DNA from: Acidovorax sp.
Lineage (GTDB): Bacteria > Pseudomonadota > Gammaproteobacteria > Burkholderiales > Burkholderiaceae_C
NCBI RefSeq assembly: GCF_016783915.1
Contig: NZ_JADHVT010000015.1
Location: forward strand, 1-54,894
DNA: 54,894 bases
Direction: 5' to 3'
In this document: positions 27,931-35,845 of the stretch, piece by piece
Position numbering within the stretch: position 1 is the stretch's first letter
Layout: the number at the start of each line of letters is the position of its first letter
The notes under the pieces: generated by a model
The model's database searches: none
What the model was told of the DNA's origin: nothing
Seen by the model: the letters and a program-made list of their open reading frames with translations, nothing else
Position numbers and translations under genes: made by a program

Positions 27931-29505
27931 ATGAAAATGTCCAACTACTCCATCGGCGCACGCATGGCCACCGCCCTGGGCCTGGTGCTGGCCCTTCTGC
28001 TGGGCGCCGCGCTGTTCGGCATTGCAGCCCTGTACCAAACGCTGGGCACCTACGACACCACGGTGCAACAACGCGTGGCCCAGGAGCGCGCCGTGAGCCG
28101 CATGGAAAGCGAGTTCAAGACCCAGGTGCTGGAGTGGAAGAACACCCTGCTGCCCGGCGAGGACTCGCGCAAACGCGAGTTGCACTGGGCCGCCTTCCAG
28201 GCCAGCGAAAAACGCGTGGCCGACGCCGCCAAGGCACTGGAGCCCCAGTTGACCGACCCACAGGAAAAGGCGGCGCTGCAAAAGTTCACCCAGGCCCACG
28301 CACAGATGGCACAGGGCTACCGCAAGGGCTTTGAAGTGTTCCAGTCGCTCGGTTTTGTGCCGTCGGCGGGGGATGCGGATGTGGCCGACATCGACCAGGG
28401 TCCGGCCAAGCTGCTGACAGCGTTGAGCGAGCAAGTGGCCGCCAGTAGCGCTGCTATTGCACAGCAGGCGGCGCAGGACGCCCGGCGCGCACTGTTCAGC
28501 AGCCTGGTGGCACTCGCGCTGGTCACGGCGCTGGGCGCTTGCGCAGGGTGGCTCCTGACGCGTTCAGTGGTGCGCCCTCTGGGGGTAGCGGTGTCGGTGG
28601 CGCACAAGGTCGCAGCGGGCGACCTCACCACCAGCATCGAGGTGGAGGGCAAGGATGAGCCCGCGCGCCTGCTGGAGGCCTTGCGCGCCATGCAGGACAA
28701 CCTGGAGAACGTGGTCTCCGGCGTGCGCGGCAACGCCGAAGGGGTGGCCAGCGCCAGCGCCGAAATCGCCCAGGGCAACGCCGACCTCAGCCTTCGCACC
28801 GAAGAGCAGGCATCGTCGCTGGACGAAACCACGTCCTCCATGCAGCAGCTGCAAGCCACGGTGCAGCAGAACGCCTCCAACGCCCAGCGCGCGAACGAGC
28901 TGGCCAAAAGCGGGGCCACTGTGGCGCAGCGCGGCGGCGACGTGGTTACGCAGATGGTCGAGGTGGTGCAAGGCATCCAGGACAGCTCGCGCCGCATTGC
29001 CGACATCATTGGCGTCATCGACGGCATCGCGTTCCAGACCAACATCCTCGCGCTCAATGCCGCCGTCGAGGCCGCCCGCGCCGGTGAACAAGGCCGGGGC
29101 TTTGCCGTGGTGGCCAGTGAGGTGCGCAACCTCGCCACCCGCAGCGCCAGCGCCGCGCGCGAGATCAAGCAGCTCATCCAGACCAGTGTGGAGCGCGTGC
29201 AGGCCGGCTCCGACCTGGCGCGCAATGCAGGCACCACGATGGCCGAGGTGGTGTCGTCCATCCAGGGCGTGAGCGCGCTGATGGAGGAAATCAGCCAGGC
29301 CAGCGCCGCACAGACCAGCGACATGCTGCGCGTGACGCAGGCCATCGTGCGCATGGACGAAGCCACGCAGCAAAACGCTGCGCTGGTAGAAGAAAGCGCC
29401 GCCGCCGCAGGCAGCCTGAGCGGGCAGGCGCGCCAGCTGGTGGAGGCCGTGGAGGTGTTCCGCCTGCGGCACACCCATCCCGCGCTGCCCGCGCCGCGCG
29501 CCTGA
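27931..29505 (+). CDS. Methyl-accepting chemotaxis protein
   Basis: The protein is about 524 residues. A membrane segment at about 12-38 and another near 188-210 bracket a ~150-residue periplasmic helical (four-helix-bundle-like) sensor. A HAMP region follows (RPLGVAVSVAHKVAAGDL). The signalling hairpin IDGIAFQTNILALNAAVEAARAGEQGRGFAVVASEV is the MCP hallmark that docks CheA and CheW. No C-terminal CheR-binding pentapeptide is visible. The ATG at 27931 has GGAG upstream; a TTG at 27919 is less likely. The preceding Bug gene is 77 bases away, so a binding protein may feed this receptor (speculative). Confidence 0.9.
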   Translation: MKMSNYSIGARMATALGLVLALLLGAALFGIAALYQTLGTYDTTVQQRVAQERAVSRMESEFKTQVLEWKNTLLPGEDSRKRELHWAAFQASEKRVADAAKALEPQLTDPQEKAALQKFTQAHAQMAQGYRKGFEVFQSLGFVPSAGDADVADIDQGPAKLLTALSEQVAASSAAIAQQAAQDARRALFSSLVALALVTALGACAGWLLTRSVVRPLGVAVSVAHKVAAGDLTTSIEVEGKDEPARLLEALRAMQDNLENVVSGVRGNAEGVASASAEIAQGNADLSLRTEEQASSLDETTSSMQQLQATVQQNASNAQRANELAKSGATVAQRGGDVVTQMVEVVQGIQDSSRRIADIIGVIDGIAFQTNILALNAAVEAARAGEQGRGFAVVASEVRNLATRSASAAREIKQLIQTSVERVQAGSDLARNAGTTMAEVVSSIQGVSALMEEISQASAAQTSDMLRVTQAIVRMDEATQQNAALVEESAAAAGSLSGQARQLVEAVEVFRLRHTHPALPAPRA

Positions 29506-29593
29506 CACCGGGCGCACAGGGCAGTTGCCCCTCACGCTGCCCTGCGATGGCACCGCGGCCCAACGGAGCCACGGCCCCGGCCTACACGTGAAC

Positions 29594-29650
29594 GCTATCA
29601 ATACAATAGCTGCTCAGGCATATTGCACTAGCGCAAGCGCCCGAAAACCC
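29594..29650 (+). repeat. Dispersed intergenic hairpin repeat, copy 2
   Basis: GCTAT (29594-29598) and ATAGC (29606-29610) form the stem. Positions 29606-29634 match copy 1 over 29 bases without mismatch. It lies between the convergent chemoreceptor and Bug genes. Confidence 0.8.
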
Positions 29651-29705
29651 TCAAAACCTGCCTGAGGCCCGGCTAACACAAGTCGCAGGCAGCCCCTGCG
29701 CTGTG

Positions 29706-30719
29706 TCAGTCGATCTTCACGTTCGCGTTCTTCACCACCAGTGCCATGCGGGCCGCTTCGCTGCGGAAGAAGGCTGCAGCAGGCTCGGGCGGCGTGAGCT
29801 TGATTTCGTAGCCCTGCGCAATCAACGCGTCGCGCGCCTCGGGCATCTCCATGGCGGCCTTGAAGCCGTTGTACAGCCGGGCCAGCTCTGCCTTGGGCAA
29901 GCCTGCAGGCGCGACGGGGGCGATCCACCCATCCAGCTCGTAGCCAGGTAGACCTTGCTCGGCAATGGTGGGCACGCCCGGCAATGCAGCCACACGGACG
30001 GCCGTGGTCACGCCCAGCGCGCGCAAAGCGCCCGCCTTGATGTGCGCCGCAGCCGGTGCCACCGCCACCACACCCAGCTGCACCTGCCCGCCCAGGATGT
30101 CGTTCATGAGCGGGCCCATGCCCCGATAGGGGATGTGTTTGATATCCAGCTTGGCCTGGTCCAAAAACATGGCCGCACCCAGGTGCAGGATGGTGCCGTT
30201 GCCGGACGAGCCGTAGTTGAGCACGCCAGGTTTGGACTTGGCCAGGGCAAGCAGCTCCTGCACGGTCTTGGCGGGCACCGAGGGGTGAGCGACCAGCACA
30301 AACGGCGTGGCGCCCAGGATGGTGATGGGCGTGATGTCGGCCAGCGAATCGAACGGAATGTTCTTGTACACGCTAGGGTTGACCACGTGGTTGTTGGATA
30401 CAACCCCGATCACCGAGCCATCCTTGGGCGCGCGCACGATCTGCGTGGTGCCGGTGATGCCGCCTGCGCCCGGAAGGTTCTCGATGACGATGGGCTGGCC
30501 CAGCGCCTTGGCCAGGCTGGTGCTGATGGCGCGGATGGCGCCGTCGGCCCCCGATCCTGCCGACAGCGGCAAGATCACGCGCAACGGCTTGCCGTCGCCC
30601 TGCGCGTGCGCCATGCGCGGCAGGCCCCAGGCCACAACGCCCAGTGCGGCAGCACCAGTGGCCAGGGCCTGGCGGCGTGTGAGGCAGATGGGGTGAAAGT
30701 CGAGGGTGGATGGGGGCAC
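29706..30719 (-). CDS. Bug/TctC-family receptor of the CaiB-HMG lyase cluster
   Basis: The protein is 337 residues. LTRRQALATGAAALGVVAW is a twin-arginine-like signal with processing near AHAQ. LRVILPLSAGSGADGAIRAIS and IENLPGAGGITGTTQIVRA are the Bug ligand loops. The start is GTG at 30719 with GGAGA seven bases upstream. It shares strand and order with the CoA transferase and lyase, 80 bases downstream of the former, which suggests it captures their substrate acid. No TctA or TctB partner is encoded nearby. Confidence 0.86.
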   Translation of the reverse strand: MPPSTLDFHPICLTRRQALATGAAALGVVAWGLPRMAHAQGDGKPLRVILPLSAGSGADGAIRAISTSLAKALGQPIVIENLPGAGGITGTTQIVRAPKDGSVIGVVSNNHVVNPSVYKNIPFDSLADITPITILGATPFVLVAHPSVPAKTVQELLALAKSKPGVLNYGSSGNGTILHLGAAMFLDQAKLDIKHIPYRGMGPLMNDILGGQVQLGVVAVAPAAAHIKAGALRALGVTTAVRVAALPGVPTIAEQGLPGYELDGWIAPVAPAGLPKAELARLYNGFKAAMEMPEARDALIAQGYEIKLTPPEPAAAFFRSEAARMALVVKNANVKID

Positions 30720-30799
30720 GGTTGTCTCCGGTGGTAGGTGTGTGGAATCCAGGGGCCCGCGGTCTGCGCCGCGTGGAGAACCCCGTCGTCAAAGAAAAA

Positions 30800-32014
30800 T
30801 CAGGCAATGGCCCCGGTGGCCTGCAGCCCGGCCACTTCATCGGCCGTGTAGCCCAGGCCCTGCAGCAGCTCGGCCGTGTGCTGACCCAGGCGCGGCGGGT
30901 CGCAGCGCACATCCAGGCGCTGGCCCGCCATGCGCAGCGGCATCAGCGTGATCCGCGCCGTCTGGCCCGCGCGCGCGCCATCAGGCAGCGTGATGTCGGC
31001 GAGGCCGCCGGTGGCTTGCAGGTGCGGGTCGTCAAACAGTTCTTCGGGCCGGCGGATGGGTGCAAACGGCAGGCCGTGGCGCTCGAAGACGGCCGCCAGT
31101 TCGTCGGCCGTGTGCTGCGCCAGCCGCTCGCGCAGCACCGGCATCAGCGTGGGGCGGGCACGCACGCGGTCGTTGTTGGTGGCCAGGCTGGCGTCGGCCT
31201 TCAGGTCGGCGTAGCCCATGGCGTCGCAGAAGGTCTGCCACTGCGCGTCGCTCACCGCAGCCAAAAAGATCTGCCCGCCGTCCTTCACGCTGAACACGTC
31301 GTACACGGCCCACGACGAGATACGGTCGGGCATGGGCGCGGCCGGTTGGCCGGTGACGGCGTACTGCATCATGTGCTGCCCGACCAGGAACACGTTGTTC
31401 TCGAACAGGGCCGAGTCCACCTCCTGCCCCCGCCCGGTGATGCCGCGCTGCATCAGCGCCGCCATGGCGCCAATCGCGCCAAACATGCCACCCATGATGT
31501 CGTTCACGCTGCTGCCTGCGCGCAGCGGGTCGCCAGGGCGCCCGGTCATGTAGGCCAGACCGCCCATCATCTGCACCACCTCATCCAGCGCCGTGCGGTG
31601 CTCATAGGGGCCGGGCAAGAAGCCGGTGTGGTTGACGTAGATGAGGCGCGGGTTGATCTGGCTCAGCGCGGCATAGTCCAGGCCGTATTTCGTCATCACG
31701 CCGGGCTTGAAGTTTTGCGCCACCACGTCGGCCGATGCCGCCAGCTTGCGCGCCACAGCAAGCCCCTCGGGGCTGCGCAGGTCGAGCGCAATGCTTTTCT
31801 TGTTGCGGTTGAACATGGGGAAGAAGCCCGCGCCCGCGCCCAGCAGGTGGCGCGTGCGGTCGCCATCCACGGGCTCGACCTTGATGACCTCGGCCCCCAG
31901 GTCGGCCAGCACCATGCCGCAGGTGGGGCCCATGACCATGTGGGTGAACTCCACCACGCGCAGGCCTTCCAGCGGCAGGCGGGGGGACGAGAGAGGGGCG
32001 GATGTGTCGTGCAT
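30800..32014 (-). CDS. CaiB/BaiF family (class III) CoA transferase
   Basis: This 404-residue protein has LRVVEFTHMVMGPTCGMVLADLGAEVIKVEP, the class III N-terminus. The catalytic Asp lies in EHRTALDEVVQMMGGLAYM (Asp144). Further family blocks are RNKKSIALDLRSPEG and NFKPGVMTKYGLDY. These enzymes move CoA between acids through an Asp-linked intermediate. It lies 23 bases downstream of the HMG-CoA-lyase-type gene and is probably co-transcribed. Its acceptor is likely the acid whose CoA ester that lyase splits (inference). The ATG at 32014 fits; the longer open frame overlaps the upstream gene. Confidence 0.87.
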   Translation of the reverse strand: MHDTSAPLSSPRLPLEGLRVVEFTHMVMGPTCGMVLADLGAEVIKVEPVDGDRTRHLLGAGAGFFPMFNRNKKSIALDLRSPEGLAVARKLAASADVVAQNFKPGVMTKYGLDYAALSQINPRLIYVNHTGFLPGPYEHRTALDEVVQMMGGLAYMTGRPGDPLRAGSSVNDIMGGMFGAIGAMAALMQRGITGRGQEVDSALFENNVFLVGQHMMQYAVTGQPAAPMPDRISSWAVYDVFSVKDGGQIFLAAVSDAQWQTFCDAMGYADLKADASLATNNDRVRARPTLMPVLRERLAQHTADELAAVFERHGLPFAPIRRPEELFDDPHLQATGGLADITLPDGARAGQTARITLMPLRMAGQRLDVRCDPPRLGQHTAELLQGLGYTADEVAGLQATGAIA

Positions 32015-32037
32015 GTTCAGAGCGTTCAGAAAGGGGT

Positions 32038-33006
32038 TCAGGCCGTTGCGGCTTCGCGCAGCACTGCAGGTGCGGCATTCTGCGGCAGCCCGGCCTGCCA
32101 GAGGGTGCCATGCAGGGTCTCGCCCGCCAGCCAACCGGCCACGCGCTGGCGCAGTGCCAGCAAAGCGACCACGTCGATGCCGGTGGCGACGCCCATGCGC
32201 TCCAGCATGAACACCAGGTCTTCGGTGGTGACATTGCCGCTGGCGCCCGGTGCATGCGGGCAGCCGCCAATGCCCGCCAGGCAGGCGTCAAAGCGGGTGA
32301 TGCCCGCCTGCCAGGCCGCGTACACGTTGGCCAGACCCATGCCGCGCGTATCGTGGAAGTGCGCGCAGGCCAGGCGGTCACCCACCAGCGCACGCGCTTT
32401 GCCAAACAGGCGGGCGACCGAGGCCGGGTCGGCATAGCCCACGGTGTCGGCCAGGCTCACGCGGTCAGCGCCCGCGTCCAGCAGCGCACGCATCAAGCGC
32501 AGCACTTCGCTCTCGGACACCTCGCCCTGCAGCGTGCAGCCAAAGGCCGTGCCCACGCCGCCTTCAATCAGGGTGCGGCTGCCGCTGGCATCGCGCAGCG
32601 CACGGACGCGGGCTACCTCGGCCACCACCTCGTCGGGCGTCTTGCGCAGGTTGGCCAGGCTGTGGGCGTGGCTGGCAGACAGGGGCATGATCATCAGGTC
32701 GGCGCCCAGCTCCAGCGCGCGCTCGGCACCTTTGTAGTTGGGTACCAGCACCGAGGCAACGAGACCCGGCAGGGTCTTGGCATGGGCCAGCACCTCGGCC
32801 GTGTCTGCCAACTGAGGCAACAGCCGGGCGGGCACGAAGGAGCCCACCTCGATCTCGCGCTGGCCTGCGGCGTAGGCGGCGTTGATCCATTCGATTTTGT
32901 GCGCAGTGGACACCACCATGGCAATGCTTTGCAGGCCGTCGCGCAGGCCCACTTCACGGACGATGGCGCAGGGCTGCAGGTCGGGCGGGATCGGGGAGGT
33001 GCTCAC
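32038..33006 (-). CDS. Hydroxymethylglutaryl-CoA lyase family protein
   Basis: This 322-residue TIM-barrel protein has IVREVGLRDGLQ (metal and substrate site), EVGSFVPARLLPQLADT, HFHDTRGMGLANVY (metal HxH) and GIGGCPHAPGASGNVTTEDLVF, the signature loop with the active-site Cys. HMG-CoA lyase splits HMG-CoA to acetoacetate and acetyl-CoA; close relatives cleave related 3-hydroxy acyl-CoAs. The start is GTG at 33006, because the open frame further upstream runs into the intergenic operator region. Order with CaiB and Bug downstream suggests uptake, CoA activation and cleavage of one branched hydroxy-acid. Confidence 0.88.
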   Translation of the reverse strand: MSTSPIPPDLQPCAIVREVGLRDGLQSIAMVVSTAHKIEWINAAYAAGQREIEVGSFVPARLLPQLADTAEVLAHAKTLPGLVASVLVPNYKGAERALELGADLMIMPLSASHAHSLANLRKTPDEVVAEVARVRALRDASGSRTLIEGGVGTAFGCTLQGEVSESEVLRLMRALLDAGADRVSLADTVGYADPASVARLFGKARALVGDRLACAHFHDTRGMGLANVYAAWQAGITRFDACLAGIGGCPHAPGASGNVTTEDLVFMLERMGVATGIDVVALLALRQRVAGWLAGETLHGTLWQAGLPQNAAPAVLREAATA

Positions 33007-33088
33007 GGGATGTTTCTTTCGGGTCGGTCTGGGCAAGATTTTAAAAATTCCCGAATGAATCACAAAATACATCTCGGAAGCCATAACA

Positions 33089-33101
33089 TTCCCAAACGGA
33101 A
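33089..33101. promoter_or_regulatory. Candidate LysR-type operator (T-N11-A)
   Basis: TTCCCAAACGGAA is an imperfect palindrome with T-N11-A spacing. It lies in the 118-base gap between the lyase and the LysR gene. A second palindrome, ATTC-N6-GAAT, is at 33047-33060. Both lie where a LysR protein would regulate the divergent operon and itself. Confidence 0.5.
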
Positions 33102-33124
33102 CATCAAAACCCTGGAGGGTTGCC

Positions 33125-34027
33125 ATGCGTGACCTGGATCTTCAGACCCTGCGCCTCTTTGCCGCCGTGTGCGAGCAGCGCAGCATTGCGCGTGTGGCCG
33201 AGCAGGAGTCCATCGTGGGCTCGGCCATCAGCAAACGGCTGGCGCAGCTGGAAGACGCCGTGGGCACCCAACTGTTAGTGCGCAAACGACGGGGTGTGGC
33301 ACCCACCCCGGCGGGCGAGACACTGCTGGAGCACGCCCGCACCATGCTGGCCAGCGTGGGGCAGATCGAGCGCGACATGGCGGCCTACGCCACCGGAACC
33401 CGGGGCCATGTGCGCATGCTGGTCACAGCCTCGGTCATGGCCGAGTCGCTGGCCGACGATGTGGCGGCCTTTCTGCAAGACCCGGCACACCGCAACATCC
33501 AGATCAGCCTGGAGGAACGCGTGAGCCCGGACGTGGTGCAAGGCGTGCGCGACGGCAGCGCGTCCATCGGCATCTGCTGGGACGCAGCCGACCTGTCGGG
33601 CCTGGAAACCAACGCCTACCGCAGCGACCACCTGGCTGTGGTGGCACACGAGTCGCACCCCGTGGCCCAGCTGCAGAGCGTGCGGTTTGCCGACGTACTG
33701 GAGCACGAATTCGTCAGCATGCCCGCGCTCAGTGCAGTGCAGGTGCTGCTGGCGCGGGCCGCTGCGGTGGAGGGAAAAATGCTGGCCCACCGCGTGCTGG
33801 TGTCCAACTTTGACGCCGCACTGCGGGTGGTGCGCGCCAACCTGGCCATCAGCGTGGTGCCGCGCGAAGTGGCCCAGCCGTTTGCCCAGTTGGCACCGGT
33901 GCGCATCGTCCCGCTGAGCGACCCCTGGGCCCAGCGGCGCTTTGCCATCTGCTACCGCAGCGCCCAGTGGCTGCCCCCTGCGGCCCAGTTGCTGGTGGGG
34001 CATCTGGCGGGGCTGGGACGCGCCTGA
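33125..34027 (+). CDS. LysR-family regulator of the CaiB-HMG lyase cluster
   Basis: The protein is 300 residues. The N-terminal winged helix is clear: LQTLRLFAAVCEQRSIARVAEQ, then AISKRLAQLEDAVGTQLLVRKRRGVAPTPAG. The remaining ~210 residues form the effector-binding domain. The ATG at 33125 follows GGAGGG. Its divergent placement next to the lyase makes it the probable activator of that operon, with the substrate acid or its CoA ester as inducer (inference). Confidence 0.92.
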   Translation: MRDLDLQTLRLFAAVCEQRSIARVAEQESIVGSAISKRLAQLEDAVGTQLLVRKRRGVAPTPAGETLLEHARTMLASVGQIERDMAAYATGTRGHVRMLVTASVMAESLADDVAAFLQDPAHRNIQISLEERVSPDVVQGVRDGSASIGICWDAADLSGLETNAYRSDHLAVVAHESHPVAQLQSVRFADVLEHEFVSMPALSAVQVLLARAAAVEGKMLAHRVLVSNFDAALRVVRANLAISVVPREVAQPFAQLAPVRIVPLSDPWAQRRFAICYRSAQWLPPAAQLLVGHLAGLGRA

Positions 34028-34084
34028 AGAGGCCCAAAAACCGTGGCCCTGTCGCAACAGTTTGATACGCAACATCGTATTTTT

Positions 34085-34137
34085 CGCCACTAGCGCATGT
34101 GTGCTGTGCGTTCTGAGCTACTAAACTTGTAGCAAAA
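34085..34137 (-). repeat. Dispersed intergenic hairpin repeat, copy 5 (inverted)
   Basis: GCTAC (34117-34121) and GTAGC (34129-34133) form the stem with a 7-base loop. A CCACTAGCGCATG block lies on the opposite side. It sits between the LysR gene and the small regulator at 34233. Confidence 0.72.
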
Positions 34138-34232
34138 TGGGTTCCGCGCTATAGTCTCAGCGCATCAGCGGGCCCGTTTGACGGCCACCCGCACTGAATC
34201 CAGATCCAACACTTGCGCGAGGAGAAGCGTCC

Positions 34233-34541
34233 ATGAGCTCCAAAGAAAATGCTTCCATCAACCAGCTCTTCGAGCGACTTGAATGCCGCTATGCGCTGCG
34301 CGTGCTGTGGGCCCTGAAGGACGGCCACCCCCAGACGTTCCGCCTGTTGCAGGACAGTGTCGGTGGCATCACCCCCAACACGCTCAACACACGCATCAAA
34401 GAGCTGCGCGAAGCCGGTTTTGTGGACCATGGCAGCGACGGCTACACCGTCACTCCCTCGGGCGCTGACCTGCTCAAGCGCCTGTCGGACGTGCAGGCCT
34501 TTGCCACCCGCTGGGTCGCAGGCCGCGCCAAGAAGGCCTGA
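34233..34541 (+). CDS. HxlR-like winged-helix regulator
   Basis: This 102-residue protein is nearly all one winged-helix domain. LFERLECRYALRVLWALKDGHPQTFRLLQDSVGGITPNTLNTRIKELREAGFV matches the HxlR/PadR-like recognition region. The shape is typical of short HxlR proteins, but the usual N-terminal Cys is absent. The ATG at 34233 has GAGGAG upstream. No obvious target is adjacent other than the FKBP gene downstream, which is separated by a terminator. Confidence 0.75.
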   Translation: MSSKENASINQLFERLECRYALRVLWALKDGHPQTFRLLQDSVGGITPNTLNTRIKELREAGFVDHGSDGYTVTPSGADLLKRLSDVQAFATRWVAGRAKKA

Positions 34542-34573
34542 GCCCCTCAGCTTCCCCCCTGCTCCCCCAGGGA

Positions 34574-34605
34574 AAAGCCCCGCCGGACTTCCGAGCGGGG
34601 CTTTC
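34574..34605 (+). terminator. Intrinsic terminator after the HxlR-like gene
   Basis: AAAGCCCCGC (34574-34583) pairs with GCGGGGCTTT (34595-34604) around an 11-base loop. The T-run is short (three T). Confidence 0.7.
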
Positions 34606-34621
34606 GCTAAAATGAGGGTCA

Positions 34622-34676
34622 AATTAGCTTCAAGCGCCAACAATACAAGCGCCTAAAGCTATATTTTTAATAGCAA
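34622..34676 (-). repeat. Dispersed intergenic hairpin repeat, copy 6 (inverted)
   Basis: GCTAT (34658-34662) and ATAGC (34670-34674) form the stem around an AT-rich loop, with GGCGCTTGTATTG on the minus strand beyond it. It ends 14 bases before the FKBP start, so it is probably in the transcribed leader of that gene. Confidence 0.75.
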
Positions 34677-34689
34677 ACAAGGAATTCCC

Positions 34690-35049
34690 ATGGCACTGAC
34701 CACCACCGCATCCGGCCTGCAATACGAAGACACCACCGTGGGCGAAGGCGCCGAAGCCACCAAAGGCCAGAACGTGTCGGTGCACTACACCGGCTGGCTG
34801 TACAACAACGGTGAACAAGGTGCCAAGTTCGACTCCAGCCGTGACCGCAACGACCCCTTTGAATTTGCACTGGGCGCCGGCATGGTCATCAAGGGCTGGG
34901 ACGAAGGCGTGCAAGGCATGAAGATTGGTGGCCAGCGCACCCTGATCATCCCTGCCGCCCTGGGCTACGGTGCACGTGGTGCGGGCGGTGTGATTCCCCC
35001 GAACGCCACACTCAAGTTCGACGTGGAACTGCTCAAGGTGGGTCGCTGA
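34690..35049 (+). CDS. FKBP-type peptidyl-prolyl isomerase
   Basis: This 119-residue single-domain FKBP has VSVHYTGWLYNNGEQGAKFDSSRDRNDPFEFALG and IKGWDEGVQGMKIGGQRTLIIPAALGYG, the full FKBP fold with active-site Tyr, Phe, Asp and Trp positions. It speeds proline cis-trans isomerisation during folding. No signal peptide is visible, so it is cytoplasmic. The ATG at 34690 has AAGGAA upstream. It is monocistronic between two terminators. Confidence 0.94.
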   Translation: MALTTTASGLQYEDTTVGEGAEATKGQNVSVHYTGWLYNNGEQGAKFDSSRDRNDPFEFALGAGMVIKGWDEGVQGMKIGGQRTLIIPAALGYGARGAGGVIPPNATLKFDVELLKVGR

Positions 35050-35078
35050 TCGCAGCCCCTTGCTTGTCCCACAAAACG

Positions 35079-35102
35079 AAAGCGGCCCACGGGCCGCTTT
35101 TT
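35079..35102 (+). terminator. Intrinsic terminator after the FKBP gene
   Basis: AAGCGGCC (35080-35087) pairs with GGCCGCTT (35092-35099), followed by further T. It lies about 30 bases after the FKBP stop. Confidence 0.88.
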
Positions 35103-35188
35103 CATGTCCACGCATCACGCGAGTGAGCAGATGAACTCACGGGCTCCAACGTTCCTACAAATCAACGCGGCGCCACAACCCAGTGGCC

Positions 35189-35722
35189 TCAATCAAACAG
35201 CGCCTTGTCCAGCCGCTCGAACTTGGCATCCCCCACCGCCTCACGGATCTTGGGGGCCAGGGCAGCCAGGTCTTCAAAACTGCCCGCGCCCTCCACCGCC
35301 AGGTTCAGGCGAAACCCACGCAAGCCCAGCGCCGCCGTCAGCTCGGTCGCTATCGGGTAGGCCGCCTGGTAGCGCTCCATGGGCGAACGTCCAGAGCCTT
35401 CCAACGGCGATGCCACTGTCCCCAGATCGGTGGCTGGAGCTTCTGCCAACGCGGCGGCGACAGGGGCAGCAGGGGCTGCGCTGCTGGCAACGGGGGTCAC
35501 GGCTGCGGCTGACGTGTGCCCCCCCACCGGCGCCAGCAGCCCCTGGGCGATCATGGACTGCACGTCATCCTGCGTGATGCCCATGGCCGCTGTGGCCGCC
35601 AGAATCTCCCCCGTGGTGCGCTTGCCATCAAAAAGAATGAAGGCCGAGCGCTGGCGCGAACTCAGGCTGCCATGACGGTCCTTGAGTGCTTCCTGTCCAG
35701 CGGGGGTTTTGACGAGAACCAT
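35189..35722 (-). CDS. Hypothetical protein
   Basis: This 177-residue protein begins MVLVKTPAGQEALKDRHGSL and continues SSRQRSAFILFDGKRTTGEI, a likely helical or winged-helix domain of ~65 residues. An Ala/Pro/Val-rich linker (about 70-110) joins it to a C-terminal helical part (SPMERYQAAYPIATELTAALG). I do not recognise a named family. The ATG at 35722 is chosen because TAGGAG lies upstream. It is a lone gene on the minus strand. No membrane segment or signal is seen, so it is probably cytoplasmic. Confidence 0.72.
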   Translation of the reverse strand: MVLVKTPAGQEALKDRHGSLSSRQRSAFILFDGKRTTGEILAATAAMGITQDDVQSMIAQGLLAPVGGHTSAAAVTPVASSAAPAAPVAAALAEAPATDLGTVASPLEGSGRSPMERYQAAYPIATELTAALGLRGFRLNLAVEGAGSFEDLAALAPKIREAVGDAKFERLDKALFD

Positions 35723-35845
35723 GAGTCTCCTAGTAGTGAGCAATGGTGGGGACCGCCGCAAAGCTATCACCTGCAAACCAGAATCCCATGTTTTGGCAAC
35801 TCTGCAAATCGGGGTTTACACATAACCCCTGGCGGCATCGGCCCC

